Origin: Nitrososphaerota archaeon
Lineage (GTDB): Archaea; Thermoproteota; Nitrososphaeria; Nitrososphaerales; UBA183
Direction: 5' to 3'
Assembly: GCA_029785235.1 (NCBI GenBank)
Contig: JAFMAA010000011.1
Location: 1 to 25,381 of the forward strand
DNA: 25,381 nucleotides
Below, piece after piece: positions 6,925 to 14,137 of the stretch. The notes below the pieces were generated by a model. That model saw nothing but the letters and a program-made list of their open reading frames with translations. It searched no databases and was not told where the DNA came from. A program made the position numbers and the translations under genes. Position 1 is the stretch's first letter, and every line of letters starts with the position of its first letter.

Positions 6925-7651
6925 CAGAAGAAGCGCCGAGCTGAACGAGCTCGGATGGTGGTCTAGGTGGGCCAAACTTCGTTGGCACGGCGACGGCTAC
7001 CTCCTGACATCAGACGGGTTGGCGGAACCATTCTTCAACCGTGCTGGGGCCATCACTTGCGCGGGAGCGAAGAGGACAGCAGTCTGGGCGGAGCGCGAAC
7101 TCTCCCGCCGAGGGGTGAATCCCACATTTCTGGGGTACGAGGACTGCGATGCCACTTCTTACCTCATCGCCTCAGGCTATCGACGCGTGGATGCCATGAC
7201 GGTCCTCTTTTCAACTGGTTCAACTTGGAAGGGTGGTGGCAGGTGGAAGGTGGAGCCCTCGAGTTCCGCCCAGGAGTGGACATCCGCCTATCTCAGGTCA
7301 TTTTACGGTAACGAAGGGCTGACAGAAGTCGTGACACCCATTGTCGCTTCCTTGTCGCGGTCTCCGGCAGCCACGCTTCTGGAGTCGAGGGTAGACTGCG
7401 AAGTCGCGGGTGTCCTAGCCATTTTCAGGACAAGGGGGATTGCAGGGATTTATTGCGTGGGTACGACTCCCGAGCACCGGAGGGAAGGGGTCGCGACCAG
7501 CCTGCTGGCGAAGGCCAGGGAAACTGCGGGCTCCGAGGGAAGGGCGCTCGTGCTGCAGACCCTGATATCGGATGGCGTCCTGCAGTTCTACCTGGACCGG
7601 GGCTTCCAGCCATCGCACACCAAGGCCGTCCTGGAAAAAAGACTCAAATGA
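6911..7651 (+). CDS. GNAT-family N-acetyltransferase
   Basis: A 246-residue protein whose C-terminal half is a GNAT domain. The acetyl-CoA pyrophosphate loop is clear in GTTPEHRREGVATSLLAKA (R-R-E-G-V-A), followed by a helix and the closing FYLDRGFQPSHTKAVLEK, which matches motif B. The first 120 residues are a less conserved N-terminal half that probably forms the substrate side, possibly itself a degenerate GNAT fold. The substrate may be a small molecule, a protein N-terminus or a side chain; nothing in the sequence decides. The TTG start lies inside the end of cysS (14-bp overlap) and the stop overlaps the next ATG (ATGA), so it is translationally coupled in the cysS operon. Confidence 0.85.
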   Translation: MKAPDRRSAELNELGWWSRWAKLRWHGDGYLLTSDGLAEPFFNRAGAITCAGAKRTAVWAERELSRRGVNPTFLGYEDCDATSYLIASGYRRVDAMTVLFSTGSTWKGGGRWKVEPSSSAQEWTSAYLRSFYGNEGLTEVVTPIVASLSRSPAATLLESRVDCEVAGVLAIFRTRGIAGIYCVGTTPEHRREGVATSLLAKARETAGSEGRALVLQTLISDGVLQFYLDRGFQPSHTKAVLEKRLK

Positions 7652-8172
7652 CCACTGGAGAGAAGTTTCCTGACTTGGACCTAGGAGTCAACATAAAACG
7701 GGGGACGAAGGTAGGCCTCCATCCGTTCACCAGCGTCTTCGAAGGCTTCGAGAAGCTCGGAGCAGTCAGGGGCATCTTCGGGAAGGACACGGACGAAGTG
7801 CTGAAGGATCTCTCGGTAGAGGTGTCGAGGCGACGAGGCTACATGAGGATAAACGACCACGAAGTGTCCATCATGGTCTGCTCGAACTATCTTAAGGAGG
7901 GGAGAGAGGTCGATGTCTATCTGGACGTGATACACGAGCTGGTGCATGTCCGGCAGCGCAGAGCGGGGATGGAGCTCTGGGATAGACGATACGAATACAT
8001 CGACAGGCCTACAGAGATCGAGGCCTACAAGGTCGCGGTGAAGGAAGCGCGCAGGTTGGGGATGGACGAAGAAGAAGTGGCTCGGTACCTGAAAGTCGAG
8101 TGGATCTCCGAAGGGGCCTTCCAGCGCTTTCTAAGGAATGTCGGCGTGAAGGCGCCTAGGCAAGGGGCGTAA
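7648..8172 (+). CDS. small HExxH zinc-metallopeptidase-like protein
   Basis: A 174-residue protein with a gluzincin-like centre. H96-E97-L-V-H100 in VIHELVHVRQRRAG supplies two zinc-binding histidines and the catalytic glutamate, and the helix PTEIEAYKVAVKEARR, about 22 residues later, offers E123 or E125 as the third ligand. The rest has no signal peptide or membrane helix, so it acts in the cytosol. Small proteins of this type include processing or housekeeping peptidases, but no specific family is recognisable to me. The ATG overlaps the stop of the GNAT gene (ATGA), making it the third gene of the cysS operon. It could act on a protein or peptide that the GNAT enzyme modifies, but that is inference from gene order only. 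Confidence 0.75.
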   Translation: MTTGEKFPDLDLGVNIKRGTKVGLHPFTSVFEGFEKLGAVRGIFGKDTDEVLKDLSVEVSRRRGYMRINDHEVSIMVCSNYLKEGREVDVYLDVIHELVHVRQRRAGMELWDRRYEYIDRPTEIEAYKVAVKEARRLGMDEEEVARYLKVEWISEGAFQRFLRNVGVKAPRQGA

Positions 8173-8260
8173 CCCGAGCCAGAACCGCTGGCGCTCCCTC
8201 TGAGGGGCTTCCCTGCTCTCGGAGTGCGGACCGCCAAGCCAGACGGAAGAACCTCAGGAG

Positions 8261-9030
8261 TTACCAAATCACCGTGTCTTCTGTGTCACACGACAGAAGC
8301 CTGGCGACGCCGTCTCCAGACGGCGGAGGGCTAACTCTGTGCCCTCTGGCTCCATCTCTCCGGCTGGTGTAGCCGTTTGGATGGGCCCTCCCCGCTCGCC
8401 CGCTGGACGCTTCGATAGGTAGGGCTCCTTGCGGAGCGTGGCTTGACCCCATCTCTGAGGTGTCAGCGGGTGGCGCTGTGAGCAACTCTGTCATCACCCC
8501 TCCTCCATTGCCATCCCCGCCGCTCTTCCATTCCACAGGTTCGTGGCAGGGCGAAGTCAGGACTCGGGGCTGATGACCGTAATATCTGACGCAGCGGTCC
8601 CACATCGCCTTTTCCTTCCTCTCCCAGGAAGGCAATCGAACGCTGGAGCCTCCCCGTATCCCATCGCCCTCCTCGCCAAGACAGACGCAGCGAGCTGGAG
8701 CCTGTTGAAGCCCCCGAACCTCCTCCCGCACCTCGTTAGCGCGGTCTTGCTGGAATAGGCAGGGTCCTCCTCCACGGAGAGCATCCTCGTCTTCAGCGCG
8801 CGGAGCTCTATCGTCCGGAGCATCTCCCTCTTCATGAAGTGGGAGAGCTTGAAGTTCGTCCGAGGAGAGCGGTCGTAAGCGCCCTTGTGCCTCAACAACT
8901 CCACCGCGCCCGCGCTCCTTCCCTCCCTGAGGAGGCTGTATGCGGTCCTTTCCATGGAGCAGAACGTCCTGCAGATCGCGTCGACCCTCTGGCCGCGCCC
9001 TTCCACGAACGCTCGGAGGGCGTACTGCAT
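8261..9030 (-). pseudogene. internally deleted, frameshifted TnpB (IS200/IS605-type) relic
   Basis: The N-terminal 45 residues match archaeal TnpB starts (AICRTFCSMERTAYSLLREG). The frame then jumps to the RuvC-proximal part without the middle 200 or more residues: FKLSHFMKREMLRTIELRAL, then SVEEDPAYSS in place of the usual D-P-A-Y-T-S, then QLAASVLARRAMGYGE, the R-R-x-x-G-x-x-E helix of these nucleases. In one frame it stops at 8557; a frameshift near 8620 restores KEKAMWDRCVRYYG and a C-terminal tail to a stop at 8261. TnpB proteins are RNA-guided nucleases encoded by IS200/IS605 elements. This copy lacks most of its catalytic domain and cannot cut DNA. No tnpA is nearby. The 3' end, where the guide RNA is normally made, is retained. 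Confidence 0.8.
8308..8325 (-). repeat. perfect 8-bp hairpin at the 3' end of the TnpB relic
   Basis: CGCCGTCT and its complement AGACGGCG flank a 2-nt loop. The hairpin lies within the last 70 bp of the TnpB reading frame, the part of IS200/IS605 elements where the guide-RNA scaffold is usually encoded. It could be part of a fossil omega-RNA scaffold, or simply a coding palindrome. Confidence 0.5.
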
Positions 9031-9119
9031 GCAGACTGAACGGTCTCAGGCTATCTAATCCGCGATGAGCCTTCCTTGGTGATGCAGAAGATGCCGATCC
9101 CAGGCAGCCGCTTGAAGGA

Positions 9120-9419
9120 CTATCCGGCAAGGAGCGAGAAGAGTCTTTCCTTCCATTTCCCACTCCTATCCATCATCTTCGCCTCGAATACCTCTCTTCC
9201 TCCAACTGTAACGACAGGAACCCTGAGGAGATACCTGATCTGGAGACCTGGGTCCCTGTCAACGTCCATGATTGTCATGTTCCCCACTATGCCCAATGAA
9301 CATGCTTCGGCCTCAACGGCATCGCAGAGATGGCATCCTTCCTTCCGGTAGAGCACCACGGTCTGGGAACGACGCCACCCCCTCCGGTCCGTGGCGTCGG
9401 GCTCGTCTTCCAAGTCCAT
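9120..9419 (-). CDS. glutaredoxin-like (DUF836-type) redox protein with CHLC motif
   Basis: A 99-residue thioredoxin-fold protein. The strand VVLYRKEGCHLCDAVEAEAC contains the dithiol CHLC, and the pair MDVDRDPGLQ and RVPVVTVGGREVF supplies the cis-proline and the following strand. This is the pattern of the small glutaredoxin-like family with a C-x-x-C near the N-terminus. It is likely a cytosolic thiol oxidoreductase. The 20-odd N-terminal residues are poorly conserved, and the ATG at 9419 may be a little early. It lies 13 bp after the amidohydrolase stop on the same strand, so the two are probably co-transcribed. Confidence 0.82.
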   Translation of the reverse strand: MDLEDEPDATDRRGWRRSQTVVLYRKEGCHLCDAVEAEACSLGIVGNMTIMDVDRDPGLQIRYLLRVPVVTVGGREVFEAKMMDRSGKWKERLFSLLAG

Positions 9420-9432
9420 TCCGTTCTCCCGA

Positions 9433-10611
9433 TCACACGAACCTGCCGCACTTCATCACGCGGACCACCCTCTCAGGTGCCAGTGCCTGTATGTCTGCTT
9501 CAGGGTCCCCTCTGACTACGACCATGTCTGCCCTGTACCCTTCCCTCAGCACCCCTGCATTCTCAAGCCCGAGGCAGTCAGCAGCCCTGGACGTAGCCGC
9601 CACAAGCGCCTCTCTGTTCCCTAGAAACTTCGCCTCCTCCGCTATCTCCTCATAGTTGCGCCCATGCTGCCTGGCCCCGTCCCCGACTATGTCCGAGCCC
9701 ATCACCACCTCAGTCCCCTTCTCTTTGGCGACCAGCATGTCCTCCGAGAGGTGCCGCTTCACCATTTCATTGTGTCGGTTCTTGTATGCGGGGTTAGCAT
9801 ACGTCACCAACGTAGGGACATAACGAACCCCCTTCCTCTTCATCTCAGATGCGAGCCGAGGGGTGAGGCCCAGCCCATGCTCGACAGAGTCTACTCCGCA
9901 ACCGACTGCCCTCTCTATGGCTTCCTCTCCATAGGCATGGGCTGCGACCTTGAGCCCCAGGCGCCTCGACTCATCGACTATAGCCCTCGTCTCCTCGACG
10001 GTGAAGTTCGGCTTGACCCCCGTCCCACGAGAGAACGCCCCGGACGCGTAGAACTTCACTACCTTTCCTCCGTCCCTGGCCACCTTCCTCACCGCCTTTC
10101 TGCACTCCCAGGGGCCGTCGCAGAAATACGTGTACGACGCCAGTTGCTGCGCGACCTCCAGCTGGAACCCCGGCGGGTCGTCATCCCCTCCTGTCTGGGC
10201 TAGTGCCCTGGCGCATGACACCACCTCTGGCCCTTCGATAGCTCCCTCCGCAACAGCTTGGGCGAGGTGGACTCCCCCTTTTGTCCCCAGCTCACGGACG
10301 GCTGTGAAGCCTGCGCGGAGCAACTTCCGCATGTCTCCCGCGCCTCGGAGTACCGCAAGGGTGTCTGGGACCGACGCCCATTCGTTCACCCCTTCGCCCC
10401 TCGAGGAGTAGAAGTGAACATGCGCGTCGATGAGGCCCGGGAGTATGGTCCCTCCTTCTACGGTGACCTTCTTTGAGCCTCTGGGCTCCTCCACTGAACC
10501 CCTCTCCCCGAATCCGAGTATGGTCCCGCTCCCGCTGTCAACCCTGACAACAACGTCTTCATGGAACCTCATCCCATCGAAAGCCTTGCCTCTGAGTATG
10601 AAGGTCGCCAA
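9433..10611 (-). CDS. metal-dependent amidohydrolase (imidazolonepropionase/prolidase-like)
   Basis: A 392-residue member of the amidohydrolase superfamily, TIM-barrel enzymes that hydrolyse C-N bonds with one or two zinc ions. Metal-site residues are all present: H64-x-H66 in IDAHVHF, the bridging lysine K186 in KVVKFYASG, H225 in AAHAYGEE, H245 in SVEHGLGL and D307 in MGSDIVGDG. The composite beta domain formed by the two ends is seen in GGTILPGLIDAHVHF at the front and LREGYRADMVVV at the back. This arrangement is typical of Xaa-Pro dipeptidase-like and imidazolonepropionase-like members; the exact substrate is unknown. Translation probably starts at TTG 10611. It is followed by the CHLC protein 13 bp downstream. 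Confidence 0.92.
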   Translation of the reverse strand: MATFILRGKAFDGMRFHEDVVVRVDSGSGTILGFGERGSVEEPRGSKKVTVEGGTILPGLIDAHVHFYSSRGEGVNEWASVPDTLAVLRGAGDMRKLLRAGFTAVRELGTKGGVHLAQAVAEGAIEGPEVVSCARALAQTGGDDDPPGFQLEVAQQLASYTYFCDGPWECRKAVRKVARDGGKVVKFYASGAFSRGTGVKPNFTVEETRAIVDESRRLGLKVAAHAYGEEAIERAVGCGVDSVEHGLGLTPRLASEMKRKGVRYVPTLVTYANPAYKNRHNEMVKRHLSEDMLVAKEKGTEVVMGSDIVGDGARQHGRNYEEIAEEAKFLGNREALVAATSRAADCLGLENAGVLREGYRADMVVVRGDPEADIQALAPERVVRVMKCGRFV

Positions 10612-10646
10612 TTGCGGTCGTCAGACTCCTACGGGTGGTCGCCAAT
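10603..10646 (-). repeat. 10-bp direct repeat around the amidohydrolase start
   Basis: GGTCGCCAAT (plus strand) occurs at 10603-10612 and again at 10637-10646, 34 bp apart. One copy covers the start codon and the other overlaps the likely promoter. The core GGTCGCCA also occurs inside coding regions elsewhere in the window, so chance is possible. Confidence 0.35.
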
Positions 10647-10659
10647 AACATCTCCGCTC

Positions 10660-10956
10660 CTATCCATCTCTCGCATCGAGCGGTACGCTGGTCTCGGATA
10701 TGGCTGAAACTTCCACTCCTCCAGCCTGCAACGCCATCATAAGATGTTCAATCATCTTCTGCTGCGCCAGGAGCAGGGCCATGAAGAACGGCTCGGTGGC
10801 GAAGGTCTTGCCGGATCTCTCTACGGCGTCCCCGAATCGCTCTCTGACCTCCTGGACCATCCTGTCCCATGCCTCCATGTCGTCTCTGCGGAGGGCGTAA
10901 CGGAACCCCTCCCACGCCTCGATTTCAACGTCGAGCTTGCCTCCTCTGGCACCCAT
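10660..10956 (-). CDS. small predicted helical protein of unknown function (98 residues)
   Basis: The protein is rich in charged helices. It starts MGARGGKLDVEIEAWEGF, continues DDMEAWDRMVQEVRERFG and SGKTFATEPFFMALLLAQQK, and ends with a short acidic tail. There are no cysteines, signal peptide or membrane-spanning segment; FFMALLLAQQ is an amphipathic or buried helix at most. I do not recognise a family. The ATG at 10956 is the first usable start after the VOC gene stop; the region upstream in the same frame also looks protein-like, but no ATG, GTG or TTG was found between 11039 and 10956. It sits between the VOC gene and the amidohydrolase on the same strand. Confidence 0.62.
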   Translation of the reverse strand: MGARGGKLDVEIEAWEGFRYALRRDDMEAWDRMVQEVRERFGDAVERSGKTFATEPFFMALLLAQQKMIEHLMMALQAGGVEVSAISETSVPLDARDG

Positions 10957-11038
10957 GGGCCTGAGGCGCCACTGGAAGGATTTGAGGCGAGCGCCAGCCT
11001 TCTGCCAGGCCGAAGAGGGGAGTCTGAAAGTGTCTCTC

Positions 11039-11413
11039 TCACTCGGGATTGAGCCAGATGATGTTTCCATCTGGATCCTCGAACTGGGCATACATCCCCC
11101 AGCCGTCGTCCTTAGGCGGGTGCGGGAACTTCACACCCTTCCTCTTGAGCTCCTCGTAAGTCTTGTTCAGGTCGTCAGTCGCCAGCGCGATGCCTGTGTT
11201 GCCCTTCTCGGGCTCATCGCTCTCGCAAAGGTGAAGCATCGTCTTCGACCCTCTGGGCGCGACCGTAATCCAGTGCCCTTCTGTGGACCTAGGCTCCATG
11301 CCCAGTACCTCGGTATACCACCGGAGGGCCTTCTTCGAGTCCGAGACTACCACAGCTACGTCTACGATTTGATTAATCACGGAACTCCCTGCCATCCCCA
11401 GCAAGATAAACAT
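11039..11413 (-). CDS. VOC (glyoxalase/bleomycin-resistance fold) protein
   Basis: A 124-residue VOC-fold protein, a family that uses a divalent metal to bind small molecules, as in glyoxalase I and antibiotic-binding proteins. The first module has IVDVAVVVSDSKKALRWYTE, the second DLNKTYEELKRKGVKF, and the C-terminus has the diagnostic FEDPDGNIIWLNPE. Metal ligands include H82-type and glutamate positions, but they cannot be assigned surely without an alignment. Starts at ATG 11413 or the second ATG 11395 are both possible; the second gives a more usual N-terminus. It is divergent from the SRPBCC gene and shares its TATA-like box with it, so both may be co-regulated. Confidence 0.87.
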   Translation of the reverse strand: MFILLGMAGSSVINQIVDVAVVVSDSKKALRWYTEVLGMEPRSTEGHWITVAPRGSKTMLHLCESDEPEKGNTGIALATDDLNKTYEELKRKGVKFPHPPKDDGWGMYAQFEDPDGNIIWLNPE

Positions 11414-11442
11414 GCTTCTGAGATGCGCCTGGCAGGGAACCT

Positions 11443-11472
11443 CTTAATGGCGACCCTTCACTTAGGTCGCCA
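11443..11472. promoter_or_regulatory. shared TATA-like box and 8-bp inverted repeat between divergent genes
   Basis: CTTAATG at 11443-11449 is centred 29 nt before the SRPBCC start and 33 nt before the VOC start, so it can serve both directions. Immediately after it, TGGCGACC (11448-11455) and its exact complement GGTCGCCA (11465-11472) form an inverted repeat with a 9-nt spacer that ends 2 nt before the SRPBCC start codon. A dimeric repressor bound there would block the plus-strand promoter. Confidence 0.5.
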
Positions 11473-11474
11473 GG

Positions 11475-11888
11475 ATGCGATACGAGGCGTCGGTGGTAGT
11501 GAAGGCGGCGCGCGAGAAGGTCTACTCCGCCTACACCGACTTCGATGCCGCTCCAAAGTGGTCCACACAGGCGAAAGCGGTGGAAGTTTCAACTGCCGGG
11601 GACCTGGTGCGCCTTCAGACCACGAACAGGAGCGGCCAGAAGACAACAAGGGAGATGAAGCTCTTCCCGCCAGATAGGGTGGAGTCGGAGTGGGATACAA
11701 GGTTTACGAAGGTGAACAGCGTCGTAAAGTTCGAGGACCACTCTGGTGGGACCAGAGTCGCAGCAACGCTCGATATCAGGTTCAAGGGGCTCTGGGGGTG
11801 GATACTGAGGACGCAGGGAAAGACCGAGGCCGAGGCCTCGGCAATCCAAGAACTCAGTTCGTTCGCGAGATATGTCGAGGCTCTCTGA
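11475..11888 (+). CDS. SRPBCC (polyketide cyclase/START-like) protein
   Basis: A 137-residue protein of the SRPBCC fold, which forms a hydrophobic cavity used to bind or act on lipids, polyketides or other hydrophobic ligands. The fold pattern is clear: an N-terminal strand (MRYEASVVVKAAREKVYSAY), the helix and strands up to WSTQAKAVEVS, a middle sheet ending in VKFEDHSGGTRVAATLDIRF, and a long C-terminal helix, EAEASAIQELSSFARYVEAL. No signal peptide is present. Its exact role is unknown. It starts at ATG 11475, directly after the inverted repeat, and is divergent from the VOC gene. Confidence 0.85.
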   Translation: MRYEASVVVKAAREKVYSAYTDFDAAPKWSTQAKAVEVSTAGDLVRLQTTNRSGQKTTREMKLFPPDRVESEWDTRFTKVNSVVKFEDHSGGTRVAATLDIRFKGLWGWILRTQGKTEAEASAIQELSSFARYVEAL

Positions 11889-12047
11889 GCACAAGCCCTG
11901 CATCCACCGACCACCGGGATGCTACCCTCGCGGGTGCCACGCCGCCGGGACTTGGGCCCTCGTCACTCGATTCTTTCCCGAAGCCACGAGCCTCGGTTCG
12001 AACCGGGGCGCCTGGTGGTGCGCCTGTGTGGCAAATCGTCCCGACAG

Positions 12048-12056
12048 CTTTTTATC
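12048..12056 (+). promoter_or_regulatory. TATA-like box for the Hsp20 gene
   Basis: CTTTTTATC is centred near 12052, predicting a start of transcription near 12079 and a leader of about 19 nt before the ATG at 12098. Confidence 0.55.
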
Positions 12057-12097
12057 TCGAACGCCTCATTGAGGCAGAGTTAGGGTTGCTAAGACAC

Positions 12098-12463
12098 ATG
12101 TCTAGGGAAATCGGCAGGGACCTGGGCACGAATTCGAGGCAATTCTTCGAACTGATGCTGCCCCCAGCAGACGTGTTCGAAGACGGGTCGGACCTGGTGA
12201 TAGTGGTAGATCTCCCCGGGTTCCGGAAGGAAGAGATCAAGACGAGGCTCAACGAATCCGCATTCACCGTTCACGCCAAGAGAGAGGTCGAAGAAAGGGA
12301 CGGTATCTCTTATATGGCACAGCGGCCGCTCCGACTCAGCAAGCGGATCCCGCTCCCTGTCAAGGTGGAAGCCGGGGACGAAGAGATCGCGGGGAAGTAC
12401 GAGGACGGGGTGCTCACTGTACGAATCCCCATCAGGGGAGTCGGCAGAGTAGTGATACAGTAA
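12098..12463 (+). CDS. hsp20: small heat-shock protein (Hsp20/alpha-crystallin)
   Basis: A 121-residue chaperone that forms oligomers and binds unfolding proteins. The alpha-crystallin domain begins after a short N-terminal arm (MSREIGRDLG) at LPPADVFEDGSDLVIVVDLP, continues GFRKEEIKTRL, and has the loop with GISYMAQRPLRLSKRIPLP. The conserved YEDGVLTVRIP near the end is the domain signature, and the C-terminal tail is short. The frame is open further upstream but overlaps the SRPBCC gene; I place the start at ATG 12098, about 46 nt after the TATA-like box. A TTG at 12086 is an alternative. Converges with the ABC1/UbiB gene 9 bp downstream. Confidence 0.9.
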   Translation: MSREIGRDLGTNSRQFFELMLPPADVFEDGSDLVIVVDLPGFRKEEIKTRLNESAFTVHAKREVEERDGISYMAQRPLRLSKRIPLPVKVEAGDEEIAGKYEDGVLTVRIPIRGVGRVVIQ

Positions 12464-12472
12464 ACACGCGCT

Positions 12473-14035
12473 TTACTTCCGCGAAGCCAAGGCTGCTGCC
12501 GCGAGCAGTAACAGAGACGTGGCAAAGCCTGCCTTCCCTAGCATCGTCCCGAAGTAAAAGGCAGAGGCGACCAGGCCGCTGACGCCGAGCCCTGCTAAGG
12601 CGCCTGATAGGAACCTGCCGCTCCCTCCAGGCGGAATGCTCCTCGATTTGTAGTCTTCCAGGACGCTCTTCAGAAGTGGGGCAACCTCTAGGGCCGCCTC
12701 TAGCCCTGACCTCAGTTTGGCAATCTCGTCTATGACGTCCCTCTTGTAGGCCTCATTCACCAGGCCTTCGTCTTGGAGAAGCCCACCGAGCATGCGCACG
12801 AAGCGGAAGTCGGGGTCCAGTTTGATGCAGACGCCCTCTAGTATGGACGACATGCGCATATACAGCACCAGGTTCCTCGGCAGCCTGAAAGGGAACTGGT
12901 AAATCGTCCTGTTGGCAACTTCCATGAGCGCTTTCACCTCTGTCTCCTCAACATTCTTCCCATGCATGTCTGCAATGGCGAGCTCGATACCCCGGCGGAC
13001 CACCATCCTGTTGGCCATCGGGTCAAGAATCCCCAGACGCAGCATCATGTCGACCACTCTGTCAGGGTCCCCTTCCAGTAGCGCAAGGTAGAACCGTATC
13101 AGATTGGTGCGGGTCTCCTCATCCAGTGTCCCAGTCATTCCGTAGTCGTAGAGGATGATCTTCCCTTCGCGAGTAACCGAGATGTTCCCAGGATGGGGGT
13201 CGGCATGGAATATCTCGTCCCCGAGCAGCATAGACAGGAACACCCTGGCCACCTTCCTCGCGAGTCGCTTCCTGTCGATGCCTGCCGCGTCCAGCGCATC
13301 CACATCACCTATCTTGATTCCAGTCACCCTTTTCATGACCAGGATGCTCCCTGAAGACAGTTCGCTGAACACCTCGGGGACTATCACCCCCCTATCACCG
13401 CGGAGGTTGCGCTTGATCGCCTTGAGGTGTTCCGCCTCCTTTTTGTAGTCCATCTCCTCCATAATCGTCAGCGAGAACTGATCCACGATAGACTCTGCGC
13501 TGGTCCTTAGCCCGCGGTCGATGAACCGTCCAACCAGGGGGACGAGGCGCCTGAGCACCTTGATGTCGACAGACACCTCCTCACCTATGCCAGGTCGATT
13601 CACCTTGACTACCACTTCAGCTCCCCTGTACCTCGCCTGGTATACCTGGCCAAGGCTCGCCCCAGAAATCGCCGACTGATCGAACGAGTCAAACGCCATT
13701 TCGATTGGTCCTATGCTGGACTCGATCGCCGGCTTGACCTGTTCAAAGGGGGCAGATGGTACATCATCCTGCAACCGGGCGAACTCTTCAACGTACGGCT
13801 CTGGAAGGACGTCAGGCCGCACTGAAAGTAGCTGCCCCAACTTGACGAAGGCTGGGCCAAGCTCTATGAACGCCTCGACGGCCTTTCTGCCGTGATCCCT
13901 GTACTTCTCCGGGTCGGCAATCTTTCCTTTGGCCCTGCGTATCCTTTTCCTGTCACTCCTGTATCTCAGCCCGACCATGAGAAGCCTGAAGACGACTTGG
14001 ACGAATCTCCTGTCTTCTTTCCTGAGCAGGGCCAT
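12473..14035 (-). CDS. ubiB: ABC1/UbiB-family protein kinase-like protein
   Basis: A 520-residue member of the UbiB/ABC1/COQ8 family, atypical kinases linked to isoprenoid quinone or lipid metabolism. Family motifs are present: the KxGQ region AFVKLGQLLSVRPDVLPEPY and LQDDVPSAPF near the N-terminus, then ASLGQVYQARYRGAEVVVKV with the ATP-binding lysine, then the catalytic FHADPHPGNISV and ILYDYGMTG with the metal-binding aspartate. The final 60 residues form two membrane helices, around GALAGLGVSGLVASAFYFGT and AGFATSLLLLAAAALASRK, so the protein is anchored to the membrane by its C-terminus. The frame extends upstream but would overlap the divergent gene; ATG 14035 gives a family-like N-terminus (MALLRKEDRRF). 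Confidence 0.92.
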   Translation of the reverse strand: MALLRKEDRRFVQVVFRLLMVGLRYRSDRKRIRRAKGKIADPEKYRDHGRKAVEAFIELGPAFVKLGQLLSVRPDVLPEPYVEEFARLQDDVPSAPFEQVKPAIESSIGPIEMAFDSFDQSAISGASLGQVYQARYRGAEVVVKVNRPGIGEEVSVDIKVLRRLVPLVGRFIDRGLRTSAESIVDQFSLTIMEEMDYKKEAEHLKAIKRNLRGDRGVIVPEVFSELSSGSILVMKRVTGIKIGDVDALDAAGIDRKRLARKVARVFLSMLLGDEIFHADPHPGNISVTREGKIILYDYGMTGTLDEETRTNLIRFYLALLEGDPDRVVDMMLRLGILDPMANRMVVRRGIELAIADMHGKNVEETEVKALMEVANRTIYQFPFRLPRNLVLYMRMSSILEGVCIKLDPDFRFVRMLGGLLQDEGLVNEAYKRDVIDEIAKLRSGLEAALEVAPLLKSVLEDYKSRSIPPGGSGRFLSGALAGLGVSGLVASAFYFGTMLGKAGFATSLLLLAAAALASRK

Positions 14036-14103
14036 CTGGCTCCTCGATCCGAGCGGGTGAAGGGGCTTTTGAACAATCCCCTCCGCGAGACGACTAGGAA
14101 GAG

Positions 14104-14114
14104 CCCTTAAAATC
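14104..14114 (+). promoter_or_regulatory. TATA-like box for the Rossmann-fold dehydrogenase gene
   Basis: CCCTTAAAATC is centred near 14110, 28 nt upstream of the ATG at 14138. A leaderless message is implied. The same AT-rich stretch may also serve the divergent ABC1/UbiB gene. Confidence 0.55.
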
Positions 14115-14137
14115 ACACGAGGAGAGCCATCTTCCTC

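Noticed and set aside
10603..11472. GGTCGCCA as a regulon motif
   Set aside because: The same 8-mer (either strand) occurs inside coding regions, for example near 9725, 21735 and 22427, encoding common residues; only the perfect palindrome at 11448-11472 is kept.
11985..12020. A GGTTCGAACC string resembling a tRNA T-loop
   Set aside because: The T-stem has a G-G mismatch and no matching acceptor or D-arm is found upstream on either strand.
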